Positions 14,698 to 21,048 of a stretch of 24,615 nucleotides of DNA are shown piece after piece; position 1 is the first letter of the stretch, and the number at the start of each line of letters is the position of its first letter. The position numbers and the translations under genes were made by a program. The DNA lies in the IMG/VR virus record IMGVR_UViG_3300050821_003760, positions 1-24,615 of that record. One strand, written 5' to 3'. The notes under the pieces are model-generated. The model saw only the letters and a list, made by a program, of their open reading frames with translations, did not search any database and had not been told where the DNA came from. This DNA is from a virus.

Positions 14698-14858
14698 CCT
14701 GTCGGGTCCGCTTCCTCGCACAGCGACACCACCACGCTCGCGAGGTTCGCCATCTCTAGAGCCAGGTGCTCAGGGTCGATGGGGAAGGTCTTGGCGAGTT
14801 GCAGGAGCCGGTCGTAGATGGCCTGGGCGTAGGCACGGCGGGTGCGGGGCTCGGTCAT
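14694..14858 (-). CDS. 54-residue helical protein (short gene)
   Basis: ATG 14858 to TGA 14694, overlapping both neighbours by ATGA, which is strong evidence that it is translated despite its size. The protein (MTEPRTRRAYAQAIYDRLLQ, then LAKTFPIDPEHLALEMANLA) looks like two amphipathic helices plus a short hydrophobic stretch (SVVVSLC). No family is recognised. Standard length cut-offs would miss this gene. Confidence 0.6.
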   Translation of the reverse strand: MTEPRTRRAYAQAIYDRLLQLAKTFPIDPEHLALEMANLASVVVSLCEEADPTG

Positions 14859-15040
14859 CGGCCCAGCAACTCCTCGACCGTGGGCATGGCGTAGGGATCA
14901 GAAACCCCGCCTGGGAGATAAGCTGCCGGCTCTCGCATGATGCGATAAGCGGCTTGTAGCAGGGTTTCGCCTCGCAGCGGGGTTATCCGAATCACAGCCC
15001 CGGGGCGCGCCGCGTCGGTGAGCGCGATGCCGTCGCTCAT
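14855..15040 (-). CDS. 61-residue hypothetical protein
   Basis: Begins MSDGIALTDAARPGAVIRIT, with a central helix (TLLQAAYRIMREPAAYL) and a C-terminal YAMPTVEELLGR. Coupled on both sides by ATGA overlaps. It is soluble, with no motif recognised. Codon use matches the rest of the late genes. Confidence 0.62.
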   Translation of the reverse strand: MSDGIALTDAARPGAVIRITPLRGETLLQAAYRIMREPAAYLPGGVSDPYAMPTVEELLGR

Positions 15041-15420
15041 CGCCTGTCCCTCGTGGTGGGTCCGTGGTGGCCGAGGTGCTCGTCGACTTCAGCGACCAGC
15101 TCGGCAGCAGCTCGCAGCGTCTCTTCGGTGGGTTCGTATGGCGCGCCGACCCGAAATGGATACTGCTCTTCGGTCAGGCCGTGCTCGTCGCGAGGCGCGC
15201 CGTACGAAGCGGCGTAAGCCTTGGCGCTCGCATCGGCGCACTCAAGGAAAGACTTGGCGAGGCGCACGGCCGCCCGAGCCGGCAAGTCGACCGACATCGC
15301 CACGCAGCCGTGCGTCAGCAGCAGCCTCACCGTCGGCTGACCGACCGGCGCCGACGTGATCACAGAAGGCGTGATCGCCGCGACGTCGATTCGCCAGTCT
15401 TCGGAGTTGTAGACGCTCAT
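15037..15420 (-). CDS. 127-residue hypothetical protein
   Basis: Starts MSVYNSEDWRIDVAAITPSV and carries a beta region (VRLLLTHGCVAMSVDLPARA, 31-50) followed by a long helix (VRLAKSFLECADASAKAYAA, 52-71) and an acidic C-terminal helix (LRAAAELVAEVDEHLGHHG). The layout suggests a small alpha/beta domain. No catalytic motif. ATGA overlaps link it to the 30-residue membrane peptide gene upstream. Confidence 0.65.
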   Translation of the reverse strand: MSVYNSEDWRIDVAAITPSVITSAPVGQPTVRLLLTHGCVAMSVDLPARAAVRLAKSFLECADASAKAYAASYGAPRDEHGLTEEQYPFRVGAPYEPTEETLRAAAELVAEVDEHLGHHGPTTRDRR

Positions 15421-15509
15421 CGCCCATCCCGCTCCTTAGCCGCAGCCCGCATCGCCATCACCAGACTGAACAGGCCGCCGAAGATGGCGCACTCGATGAT
15501 CTCTTTCAT
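15417..15509 (-). CDS. 30-residue membrane peptide
   Basis: ATG 15509 to TGA 15417, overlapping both the regulator gene stop and the next start by ATGA. The product is one hydrophobic helix (IIECAIFGGLFSLVMAM, 4-20) with a charged C-terminal tail (AAKERDGR). A single-span inner-membrane peptide is likely. Possible roles include a small holin-like, superinfection or regulatory peptide; none can be chosen from sequence. The double overlap is the main evidence that it is a gene. Confidence 0.55.
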   Translation of the reverse strand: MKEIIECAIFGGLFSLVMAMRAAAKERDGR

Positions 15510-15838
15510 GACTTCCGCTCCTCGTACTTCCAAACCTCGTGGCCCTCGCTGGTGTGCCGTTCGAGCACGTAGTGCCCGCGAAGGATGTTGGCGTTGCTCT
15601 TGGGGTCGCGCTCGTAGGATGGCTGGCGCGTGCCGACGGGATGAAGCTTGGCGAACTTGCGGCTTGCCGTTTCTTGGATCGCTTCGGCAGTTGCGACAGA
15701 AGATGTGCTGGTCCGAGGCTGGAGGGCCGCGTGGAGCATGAAGGCGGTGCGGGACATACCCGCAAGCTTCGCGGCGGCGTCGATCGCCTCCAGCGTCTTT
15801 ACCGGAACCTTCAAGCTGATCGGTTTCAGGTCTTCCAT
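15506..15838 (-). CDS. Ribbon-helix-helix (CopG/Arc-like) DNA-binding protein
   Basis: 110 residues. Residues 4-40 read as a ribbon-helix-helix domain: a strand LKPISLKVP, helix A KTLEAIDAAAKLAG, a turn at MSR and helix B TAFMLHAAL, as in CopG/DUF1778-type regulators and antitoxins. The C-terminal 70 residues are polar and end in a beta-like HYVLERHTSEGHEVWKYEER. Two GGTATATAC boxes 32 bases apart lie directly upstream, ideal for cooperative dimer binding, so autoregulation is likely. There is no toxin-like partner beside it, so a phage regulator of the late operon is favoured over a toxin-antitoxin system. Confidence 0.7.
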   Translation of the reverse strand: MEDLKPISLKVPVKTLEAIDAAAKLAGMSRTAFMLHAALQPRTSTSSVATAEAIQETASRKFAKLHPVGTRQPSYERDPKSNANILRGHYVLERHTSEGHEVWKYEERKS

Positions 15839-15846
15839 GGGCTGGC

Positions 15847-15888
15847 GGTATATACGCGAGGCCTCAGGCCGGCAAGCCGGTATATACC
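15847..15888. promoter_or_regulatory. Twin palindromic GGTATATAC operator boxes
   Basis: GGTATATACG (15847-15856) and the perfect palindrome GGTATATACC (15879-15888) are spaced 32 bases, close to three helical turns, in the 52-base gap between TerL and the regulator gene. Between them lie GAGGCCTC and a CCGGC-AA-GCCGG mini-hairpin (15869-15880). They are the only AT-rich elements here. Most likely the operator of the ribbon-helix-helix protein; the TATATA cores could also serve as -10 elements. Confidence 0.6.
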
Positions 15889-15890
15889 CG

Positions 15891-17717
15891 TTAGCCTGGA
15901 TAAAGAGGCTGAGGCCGCTTCACGTTGTCCAGCTGCTTGGCCTCCTCGACCTCGGCGAGCCGCTCGTTGGAAAGCTGCAGCATCCCCGTGTCGCGCAGGA
16001 AGCGCAGGGCCTGGCTCACGGTATCCACAAGGTCGTCGTGCTTGCCTCTGGGGAACATCCCCACTTGGGTGATGACCATGTCGGCCCACTGGCGGTCCGG
16101 CGCCCAGACGATGCCCTGGCGCACGATCACCTCCTGCACCTTGCCGCCGATCAGGCGCTTGGCCTTCTCCGGAGCAAACAGCGGCACCACCGAGTGCAGG
16201 CGGGCCAGCTTGTCCATCGACTTCGGGTCCTGCACCATCACCCCGAAGCGCTCGTGGCCGTAGAGCCGGCGCATCTCCTGCGCGACCGAGTGGCCGCTCG
16301 CTTTATTTTCGATGAGGAGCATGTCCACTTTGTTGCGCTTGCAGGTCTCGGCGACCTTGACGACGAGGTCGTGGAGCTCGAGCCGCTCCTGCCAGGCCAT
16401 CATCATCATGACCTTGGCCGTCTCCTCGGCGTAGGTTCCCGATAGCGCCACCTGAACCGGGTCTATGCCCGGCACCTGGTCGATCGCCCCGCTGCGCTGT
16501 TGCTGCCTCGTCGCCTGCTCCTGGGTGTTGACTGTGAAGACCCCCCAGATCGTCAACGCGCTGAAATCGTTCTCCGTCTTCTCGGTGAAGGCCGTGTCCA
16601 GCGAGCCGATGATGTAGTCGAACGGCGGGAAGGTCGTCAGGTCCCAGGTGTTCCACCAGTCGCGCTTGATGACGCCGCCGCCGCGGGGCTCGGGGCGTTG
16701 CTGGAGTTGGCCACTCGAGCCCCAAGGGCCAAGGGTTTGCTCTAGCAGTGCGACCTCTCGCTCACCGAAGCGCTCGGGCCAAAGTAAATCACCTTCCACT
16801 GTGCGCGGGTCTTTCCAAGTGATCGGCGCGCCGTCTTCTCCGTAGCCGAGCACAGTGACGAAGGAGCGATCAGCCTCATACCGCATCGGCATCATCACGT
16901 GGACCCATTCGCCGATGTTGCGCTCAAGGACGTGCCCGCTCAGATCGTCTTCAGCAAGCCTTTGTTGCTGAATGATAAATGCGCCTTGCTTCGGGTCGTT
17001 TAGACGAGTGCTGGCCGTCTGGTCCCACCATTCGTTGGTGGCTTCGATGGTGGCTTCACTGGCTGCGGCGTTCGCAGCATTGGGGTCGTCGCAAATAAAT
17101 AGGTCGCCGCCTTCGCCAGTTGCAGCTCCTTTCGGGATTGAGGTGATTAGACGCTCGCCACCTACATCGTTGACCAGCCTGATGGCGCTGTCCTGGAGAA
17201 GCGAAAACCGGTCTCCCCAAAGTGATTGGTACCATGGGCTCGTCAGGAGCCGAGCACAGCGCAGGGAGTCCCTCCGTGACAGGCGCTCCGCATACGAAGC
17301 GTACATGAACTTGACGCCGGCGCCAGAGGTCACTGAGCGGTCAGGCTGAGCCCAGCACCAAGCCGGAAACGCGATCGCCAGCAACGAACTCTTGCAGCAC
17401 CGCGGTGGAATGTGGATTAGCAGACGCTTGATGTGGCCATCAACAACAGCTTGAAGGTGCTCGGCAATCGCCTCAATGCACCAGCCATCTTGCCACGGTG
17501 CCGGATCGATATAGGGCCATGCGGCCTTCAGGAACTCATAGAGACTGTCTTCGTAGAGCGCCCGGCGTTCGTCTAACTGAGGGCGCTGGGCGAGACGCTG
17601 CTCCTCCTCACGCTGCTGCTCAGTGAGCCGTCTCCTGCGCTCCATCTCGGCGAGGATCAGGTGGTGGGGCGGTGGAGGCCGCTCCTGAAGCAATTGCGAT
17701 AGCTGCGATCTGTTCAT
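15891..17717 (-). CDS. terL: Terminase large subunit (packaging ATPase/nuclease)
   Basis: 608 residues, a full-length terminase large subunit. The ATPase part has an atypical Walker A, IPPRCCKSS (103-111), the conserved VKFMYASYAERLSRRDSLRC (135-154), WYQSLWGDRF, TGEGGDLFICDDP (200-212, Walker B at D210/D211) and WWDQTASTRLNDPKQGAFII (230-249). The RNase H-like nuclease has D374 (SLDTAF), E470 (LLIENKASG) and D561/D562 (KHDDLVD). It drives DNA into the head and cuts the genome. The start overlaps TerS by 98 bases; an in-frame ATG at 17645 would cut the overlap to 26, so the N-terminus is uncertain. Confidence 0.93.
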   Translation of the reverse strand: MNRSQLSQLLQERPPPPHHLILAEMERRRRLTEQQREEEQRLAQRPQLDERRALYEDSLYEFLKAAWPYIDPAPWQDGWCIEAIAEHLQAVVDGHIKRLLIHIPPRCCKSSLLAIAFPAWCWAQPDRSVTSGAGVKFMYASYAERLSRRDSLRCARLLTSPWYQSLWGDRFSLLQDSAIRLVNDVGGERLITSIPKGAATGEGGDLFICDDPNAANAAASEATIEATNEWWDQTASTRLNDPKQGAFIIQQQRLAEDDLSGHVLERNIGEWVHVMMPMRYEADRSFVTVLGYGEDGAPITWKDPRTVEGDLLWPERFGEREVALLEQTLGPWGSSGQLQQRPEPRGGGVIKRDWWNTWDLTTFPPFDYIIGSLDTAFTEKTENDFSALTIWGVFTVNTQEQATRQQQRSGAIDQVPGIDPVQVALSGTYAEETAKVMMMMAWQERLELHDLVVKVAETCKRNKVDMLLIENKASGHSVAQEMRRLYGHERFGVMVQDPKSMDKLARLHSVVPLFAPEKAKRLIGGKVQEVIVRQGIVWAPDRQWADMVITQVGMFPRGKHDDLVDTVSQALRFLRDTGMLQLSNERLAEVEEAKQLDNVKRPQPLYPG

Positions 17718-17958
17718 CCGTGAGCTTGGTCAAATCCCAGCCGTGGTCGACGGGTTGTCGCGCCTTGCCGTAGGCGCGGTCAAGGATGACGTTCCCCGCA
17801 GCTACCCGAGCGGTGTCGCTCTCGGACTTGGTGGCGATGCGGTGCATCTCTTTCATCACCGCAGGGACGTAGGAGCGGGCGAGCGCCTGAATCTCGGCTG
17901 TCGCTTTGTTGGGGCTACCCGTCCGAGGGCCTCCACCGGTCTTTCTGCCTTTTGCCAT
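17620..17958 (-). CDS. Terminase small subunit-like protein
   Basis: 112 residues directly before TerL. The N-terminus MAKGRKTGGGPRTGSPNKAT (1-20) is the basic/glycine DNA-binding arm seen in many small phage proteins at this position, followed by a helical region (AEIQALARSYVPAVMKEMHR, 21-40; SDTARVAAGNVILDRAYGKA, 47-66). This GRPKGSPNK...LDRAYGKPRQ layout is common in proteins annotated as terminase small subunit or of unknown function. It likely recognises the packaging site. The 3' end overlaps TerL. Confidence 0.7.
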   Translation of the reverse strand: MAKGRKTGGGPRTGSPNKATAEIQALARSYVPAVMKEMHRIATKSESDTARVAAGNVILDRAYGKARQPVDHGWDLTKLTDEQIAAIAIASGAASTAPPPDPRRDGAQETAH

Positions 17959-17984
17959 CTCAGTTTATCGCAATTCGCGAGGCG

Positions 17985-18626
17985 CTATTTGCGCATCATC
18001 GAGTCGCCGAACCGCGCAACCCACTGCTGGGTGAAGTCGGTGTCCGGATTCAGGCTGCCGTCGATCACGTCCTTGGCGACCAGCCGCATGCGCTCGCGGG
18101 CGTCCGCGTCGTCGCGGCAGATGATCTGGGCGGCGAAGTTGAGTGGGCGCAGCATGTGGGCCGAGGCTACTGCGTCACCGCGCAGGCATGCGTCTACGTC
18201 GGCGTTCGGATCCAGGGCGGCGAGCCAGAACTCGTGGGTGGCGCCAAGCTTGTAGACCATCGTCTTTGTGCCGGGGATCGGCTCGAGGCTGATCAAGACC
18301 AGCAGGTAGCTGTGCCATAGCGGGTGGGCGTAGGGCGCCTGCATGATCCAGATCGCCTTGGTCGAGTCGTGGTCTGCCTCGCGCTCGCCTCTGAGGGTGA
18401 TCACGCCGGTCTCGATGAGACGCGCCTTCGCCTTGGGCCAGTCAAGGCTCCAGGCCCTGCCGTGAATGCCGATCTCGTCGGCCGAGGTCTTCACCTTCGG
18501 GATGTTGTCGCGTCTGGCGCCGGCCATGGACGCGAGGGCGCGCATGTTCTCGCCGCCGGTGCCGACGATGGCCAAGGCGGCCACTTGGCTGGGTGGAGGA
18601 CCGGTGGGGAGCGTCTCGTCGGGCAT
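17985..18626 (-). CDS. Conserved-type phage protein of unknown function upstream of terminase
   Basis: 213 residues from ATG 18626; a start 40 codons upstream exists, but that extension lies over the next gene's tail and looks non-coding. The protein has SQVAALAIVGTGGENMRALA (about 13-32), then HPLWHSYLLVLISLEPIPGT with KTMVYKLGATHEFWLAALDP (from about 121), and LRPLNFAAQI (about 178-187). The LTPIPGTKTM...ATHEFWL pattern is one I associate with uncharacterised phage proteins next to terminase genes. No catalytic residues are evident. It ends 26 bases before TerS starts, so it probably shares the packaging operon. Confidence 0.7.
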   Translation of the reverse strand: MPDETLPTGPPPSQVAALAIVGTGGENMRALASMAGARRDNIPKVKTSADEIGIHGRAWSLDWPKAKARLIETGVITLRGEREADHDSTKAIWIMQAPYAHPLWHSYLLVLISLEPIPGTKTMVYKLGATHEFWLAALDPNADVDACLRGDAVASAHMLRPLNFAAQIICRDDADARERMRLVAKDVIDGSLNPDTDFTQQWVARFGDSMMRK

Positions 18627-18657
18627 GTGCGTCAGCCTAGCGTCGCATTGGCGCAGG

Positions 18658-19026
18658 TCAAGCGTCTGGTCCGATGTCGCTGAGCATGGGGCGTAGAGTA
18701 TCCCTGAGAGATAGCAATCCGTCGAACTCGCGCCAGCACAGGTCATAGACGGCGTCTAAGTCTTTGAACCTGCTACCTTCTACGGCGAGGATGGTGGGGC
18801 CTTTGGACACCTCCCACATCGGCTTGGCGCCTTCGGTCTGGGTGTGGAGCAGCTGTCCGCTTCCGTCACGCGAAGTGACCGGGAACAGCATCCACTTGTC
18901 GCTGTCGGCGTCGATGCAGACTGCGGCGAAGTCGTCTTCGTCCAGCGGGTGCGGGCCTTTCGCGCGGGCTGCGGCCTTGGCTTCCTCAACGGCGCGGCGG
19001 GTCTCGCCCTTGGTCAGGACGCTCAT
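18658..19026 (-). CDS. Hypothetical protein
   Basis: 122 residues from ATG 19026, overlapping the stop of the tiny membrane gene by ATGA. It starts with a charged helix (SVLTKGETRRAVEEAKAAAR), then a beta-type region (DKWMLFPVTSRDGSGQLLHT, 42-61), and ends in a Trp/Asp-rich helix (LDAVYDLCWREFDGLLSLRD). No family was recognised. It is an accessory gene between the packaging genes and the transposase remnant. Confidence 0.66.
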   Translation of the reverse strand: MSVLTKGETRRAVEEAKAAARAKGPHPLDEDDFAAVCIDADSDKWMLFPVTSRDGSGQLLHTQTEGAKPMWEVSKGPTILAVEGSRFKDLDAVYDLCWREFDGLLSLRDTLRPMLSDIGPDA

Positions 19027-19115
19027 AGCCACCAGCCCACAGCGCAGGCGCCGACGGCTAGGGCGATCACCATGAGAGTCGCAGCCCACTCAGGGAGGGT
19101 GAGGCGGCCCTTCAC
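19023..19115 (-). CDS. 30-residue single-span membrane peptide, GTG start
   Basis: GTG 19115 to TGA 19023. The start overlaps the previous stop (GTGA) and the stop overlaps the next start (ATGA), so it is embedded in a coupled string. The product has a basic N-terminus (MKGRLTLPEW) and one hydrophobic helix (AATLMVIALAVGACAVGWWL). It is a likely inner-membrane peptide of unknown role. It is the second 30-residue membrane peptide in this genome (compare 15417-15509). Confidence 0.5.
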   Translation of the reverse strand: MKGRLTLPEWAATLMVIALAVGACAVGWWL

Positions 19116-19537
19116 GGCGTTCCCCGAATCGTATCGCTCACCCAGAGGGTTTCCCACTCGCCGATCTCGTGGGCGCTGAGCTCGAAGCGAGCCATCGCGG
19201 TGGCGCGGTCGACCATCGCCATCTTGATCATGCGTAGCAGTTCCAGTTTGCGGGCCGGAACCCAGCGGCCCGCAGCTTCGATCTTGTGGCCGATTTCTTC
19301 AAGCCTTAGGTGGGTGTGGATGATCTCCTCGACCGTCTGGTGCGGCCAGGCGTAGAGGTGGCGGCCTGAGGGCAGGAGCGCCACGAGGCCAGCACTGTCG
19401 CGTCTGGAGCGGTATGCCAGCCAGTAGGCCGCCTCGCTGATCTCCATGCGCCGCGTCAGTTCGACGCGCTCGACGATCGGGGGCCAGCCGAGATCTGGGA
19501 GGCGGGCGGCGCGTGGCTGGTCGGGCTCGGAAAGCAT
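19112..19537 (-). CDS. Hypothetical protein
   Basis: 141 residues, helical and rich in Arg/Glu. Notable segments are LTRRMEISEAAYWLAYRSRR (27-46), a beta piece LVALLPSGRHLYAWP (51-65), and VEEIIHTHLRLEEIGHKIEA (69-88). No catalytic or DNA-binding motif can be named. It overlaps its upstream neighbour by one base (TGATG) and the downstream GTG by four. Confidence 0.66.
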   Translation of the reverse strand: MLSEPDQPRAARLPDLGWPPIVERVELTRRMEISEAAYWLAYRSRRDSAGLVALLPSGRHLYAWPHQTVEEIIHTHLRLEEIGHKIEAAGRWVPARKLELLRMIKMAMVDRATAMARFELSAHEIGEWETLWVSDTIRGTP

Positions 19538-19734
19538 CAGACCGCGATGCCTTTGCTGGTGCGCGTCTGGGCCATCAGAGTGAGCCGTCCCGCTATCTCA
19601 GCCTCAGAGCGAGAAGGGAGTGCCGATCCCAGGCGCTGCAGGGCGTGCAGGATCAGCTCGTCCTCGGCCTGGGTGAAGGCGCCCGGCTTCATGGGCCAGA
19701 CTGGTCGGTCTGTCGTCTGCCACTGGCTGTGCAT
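19537..19734 (-). CDS. Small SANT/Myb- or HTH-like protein
   Basis: 65 residues with a strong ribosome site (GGGAGG, 5 bases before the ATG). Residues 18-55 (GAFTQAEDELILHALQRLGS, then ALPSRSEAEIAGRLTLMAQT) resemble the Myb/SANT-like layout in which an acidic helix is followed by a recognition-type helix (EIAGRL). This suggests a small DNA-binding protein. It is the first complete gene after the transposase remnant and may have lost or gained its promoter by that insertion. Confidence 0.6.
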   Translation of the reverse strand: MHSQWQTTDRPVWPMKPGAFTQAEDELILHALQRLGSALPSRSEAEIAGRLTLMAQTRTSKGIAV

Positions 19735-19764
19735 CGCGCCCTCCCGGTGCGAATGGTTAATCCA

Positions 19765-20195
19765 TGCCTATCCGGTTATCACCCATGATCGCTAAATGTG
19801 GGATGGTCCCACTCTCCAGAATACAGGGTGGCGTAAGTCGGGGCTTCGTTGATCCCGGCCAGTCCGAGCAACGAGCGGAAGCTGTTGAACGGGTAGTGGC
19901 GGCGGTTGAAGCGGAAGGCAAACTCGTTGAGGTAGGCTTGCAGGTGCTTGCCGCTGACGCCGTGGTGCGTCCCCTTCAGCCACGTCTTCAGGTTCGAGAA
20001 GACCATGTGGACCATCGGCAAGTAGTCTTCGGCGACCTGCGGGTTATCGTTCTCAGCGGCGGCAAGGTGGTCGTAGCCGCGCTTGGCGAGGCTGGCGTAG
20101 GCGTTCCACCCGTCCGTCACAACCATCATTCCCGGCGCGACGGCGGCCTCCACGAAGCCGCAGAGCGACGCTGCGGTACGTGGCCGGCGGCTGAC
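19765..20195 (-). mobile_element. Remnant of an IS1595 (ISXO2-like) insertion sequence
   Basis: Only the 3' part of the transposase gene and one probable end survive. The sequence TATCCGGTTATCACCC (19769-19784), which contains the transposase stop, may be part of the terminal repeat. No inverted copy was found on the other side, up to 20471, so the left half has been deleted. The limits are approximate. Confidence 0.6.
19779..20195 (-). pseudogene. Truncated IS1595-family (DDE_Tnp_IS1595/ISXO2-like) transposase
   Basis: In-frame from 20195 to the stop at 19779, about 138 residues, roughly the C-terminal half of a 300-residue transposase. From the GTG at 20153: the second catalytic D in VVTDGWNAYASL (D14), the N of MVFSNLKTWLKGTHHGV (N54, the third residue of the DDN-type triad), and HLQAYLNEFAFRFNRRHYPF (70-89). 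The N-terminal zinc ribbon and first catalytic Asp are absent: upstream of 20195 there is a stop (20196-20198) and no transposase-like sequence in any frame. It cannot be active. Homology by eye starts at about TAASLCGF. Confidence 0.85.
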
Positions 20196-20471
20196 TTATC
20201 GGGGGCCTAGTGGCGGGCAATCGTCAGCGGACAATGGGCCGCAAGCGTCGGCGTCGTGGAGCGACTGGCTCACGGTCTGAGGCTGCCGATCCGCGTCAAT
20301 TGGAGTTGCCGCTCGGAGACATGAAGCACAAGTAATGGTGCGACTCAGTCTAGCGCGCCATCTCTGTCGGCGTCTTCCTCTGGCGGCATGTCCGGCATCC
20401 GGGGAACTCCTCATTAAGGAAGTTCCCACCTTAGCCACCCATCGCTGCGTTTGCAAAAGGCATAATCGCCC
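20196..20471. other. 276-base gap between the IS remnant and the next gene
   Basis: No convincing gene. An 86-codon minus-strand frame (20196-20456) is Arg/Ser-rich with no recognisable pattern. A 17-codon minus-strand frame (20345-20398, MPDMPPEEDADRDGALD) does have a good ribosome site, placed inside the hairpin at 20402-20427. The segment may be the remains of a gene destroyed when the IS was inserted and deleted. Confidence 0.4.
20402..20427 (-). promoter_or_regulatory. Hairpin that hides a ribosome binding site
   Basis: Arms GGGAACT(CCT) at 20402-20411 and (AGG)A-AGTTCCC at 20417-20427 form a 10-base stem with one bulge and a CATTA loop. On the minus strand the 3' arm contains GAGGAG, 8 bases before an ATG at 20398. 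The stem would sequester this ribosome site, resembling an attenuator or thermometer. It could also simply be a terminator of the gene ending at 20472. Confidence 0.4.
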
Positions 20472-20882
20472 TCAGAGACGCCCAGGGCGCACGTAGAGCG
20501 CCTCGTAGGTCTCGCTCGCCGATTGGCGGAGCTTCTGCGCGAAGACCAGGGCCGCGGCCTTCTGCTGGTGGGTCTTGATGCGCGCGTTCTCACCGAACGA
20601 CAGGTCGTCGACCACCGACCAGACCACACCCTCCAGCTTGTCCCAGGCCTTGATGACGGCCGAGAGGTTCTTGATCGTGCGGGGCATGATCTGCGGGATC
20701 AGAGACGTGATCGCGCGGCCAGTCTTGGTGTGGGTGATGGCCCAATCGGTGAATCCACTCGCGGCGATAGCGTCTTCGTGGCGGGTCAGCGCGAAGCGAC
20801 GCTGGTGCCCGACGTGGCGCACCTCGACCTTCGTCAATTTTATGCCGTCTCGCGTGGCGATCTGGACTTCGTTCAGGTTCAT
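20472..20882 (-). CDS. Hypothetical protein
   Basis: 136 residues from ATG 20882, chosen because GGAG is 6 bases upstream; the ATGs at 20903 and 20894 lack a site. Beginning MNLNEVQIATRDGIKLTKVE, it has a region (RRFALTRHEDAIAASGFTDW, 28-47) and a mid-section AWDKLEGVVWSVVDDLSFGE. No family was recognised. The segment WDKLEG...W is also in the first 15 residues of the next protein upstream (21049-21375). Confidence 0.65.
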   Translation of the reverse strand: MNLNEVQIATRDGIKLTKVEVRHVGHQRRFALTRHEDAIAASGFTDWAITHTKTGRAITSLIPQIMPRTIKNLSAVIKAWDKLEGVVWSVVDDLSFGENARIKTHQQKAAALVFAQKLRQSASETYEALYVRPGRL

Positions 20883-20908
20883 TGTGGTCTCCATTCTGGC
20901 CACCAGTC

Positions 20909-20946
20909 GGAGCGGCGCCTCTCAAGGCGGGGGTGCGCGCCGCTCC
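20909..20946 (-). terminator. GC-rich 10-base inverted repeat in the 5' leader
   Basis: Perfect arms GGAGCGGCGC (20909-20918) and GCGCCGCTCC (20937-20946) with an 18-base loop, 26 bases upstream of the ATG at 20882. Such a stable stem in a leader could act as terminator, protective 5' structure or protein-binding site. No T-tract on either side. Confidence 0.4.
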
Positions 20947-20989
20947 TAGATGGGGGTCAGTCTCCTTTTCTGGTTGGTCCTGCCCCAAA

Positions 20990-21016
20990 GGCTCCGCACG
21001 CTTTCGCGCCGGAGCC
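20990..21016 (-). terminator. Probable terminator after the gene ending at 21049
   Basis: On the minus strand GGCTCCG...CGGAGCC pairs, the stem continues through CGC/GCG and closes with a GAAA tetraloop (11 pairs, one bulge), followed by TTTGGGG. It lies 33 bases after the stop of 21049-21375, a normal spacing for a terminator. The T-run is short, so efficiency is uncertain. Confidence 0.55.
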
Positions 21017-21048
21017 AGATGGCGGGTTGATCCGCGATGGGGGAGGGC

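Noticed and set aside
15506-15838. Toxin-antitoxin system built on the ribbon-helix-helix gene
   Set aside because: The adjacent downstream gene is a 30-residue membrane peptide and no GNAT, RelE or other toxin-like gene is present.
14001-20412. A 13-base sequence (CGGGGAACTCCTC) occurs in opposite orientation at 14001-14013 and 20400-20412, both inside hairpins
   Set aside because: A few exact 13-base matches are expected by chance in 24.6 kb, and the flanks do not match.
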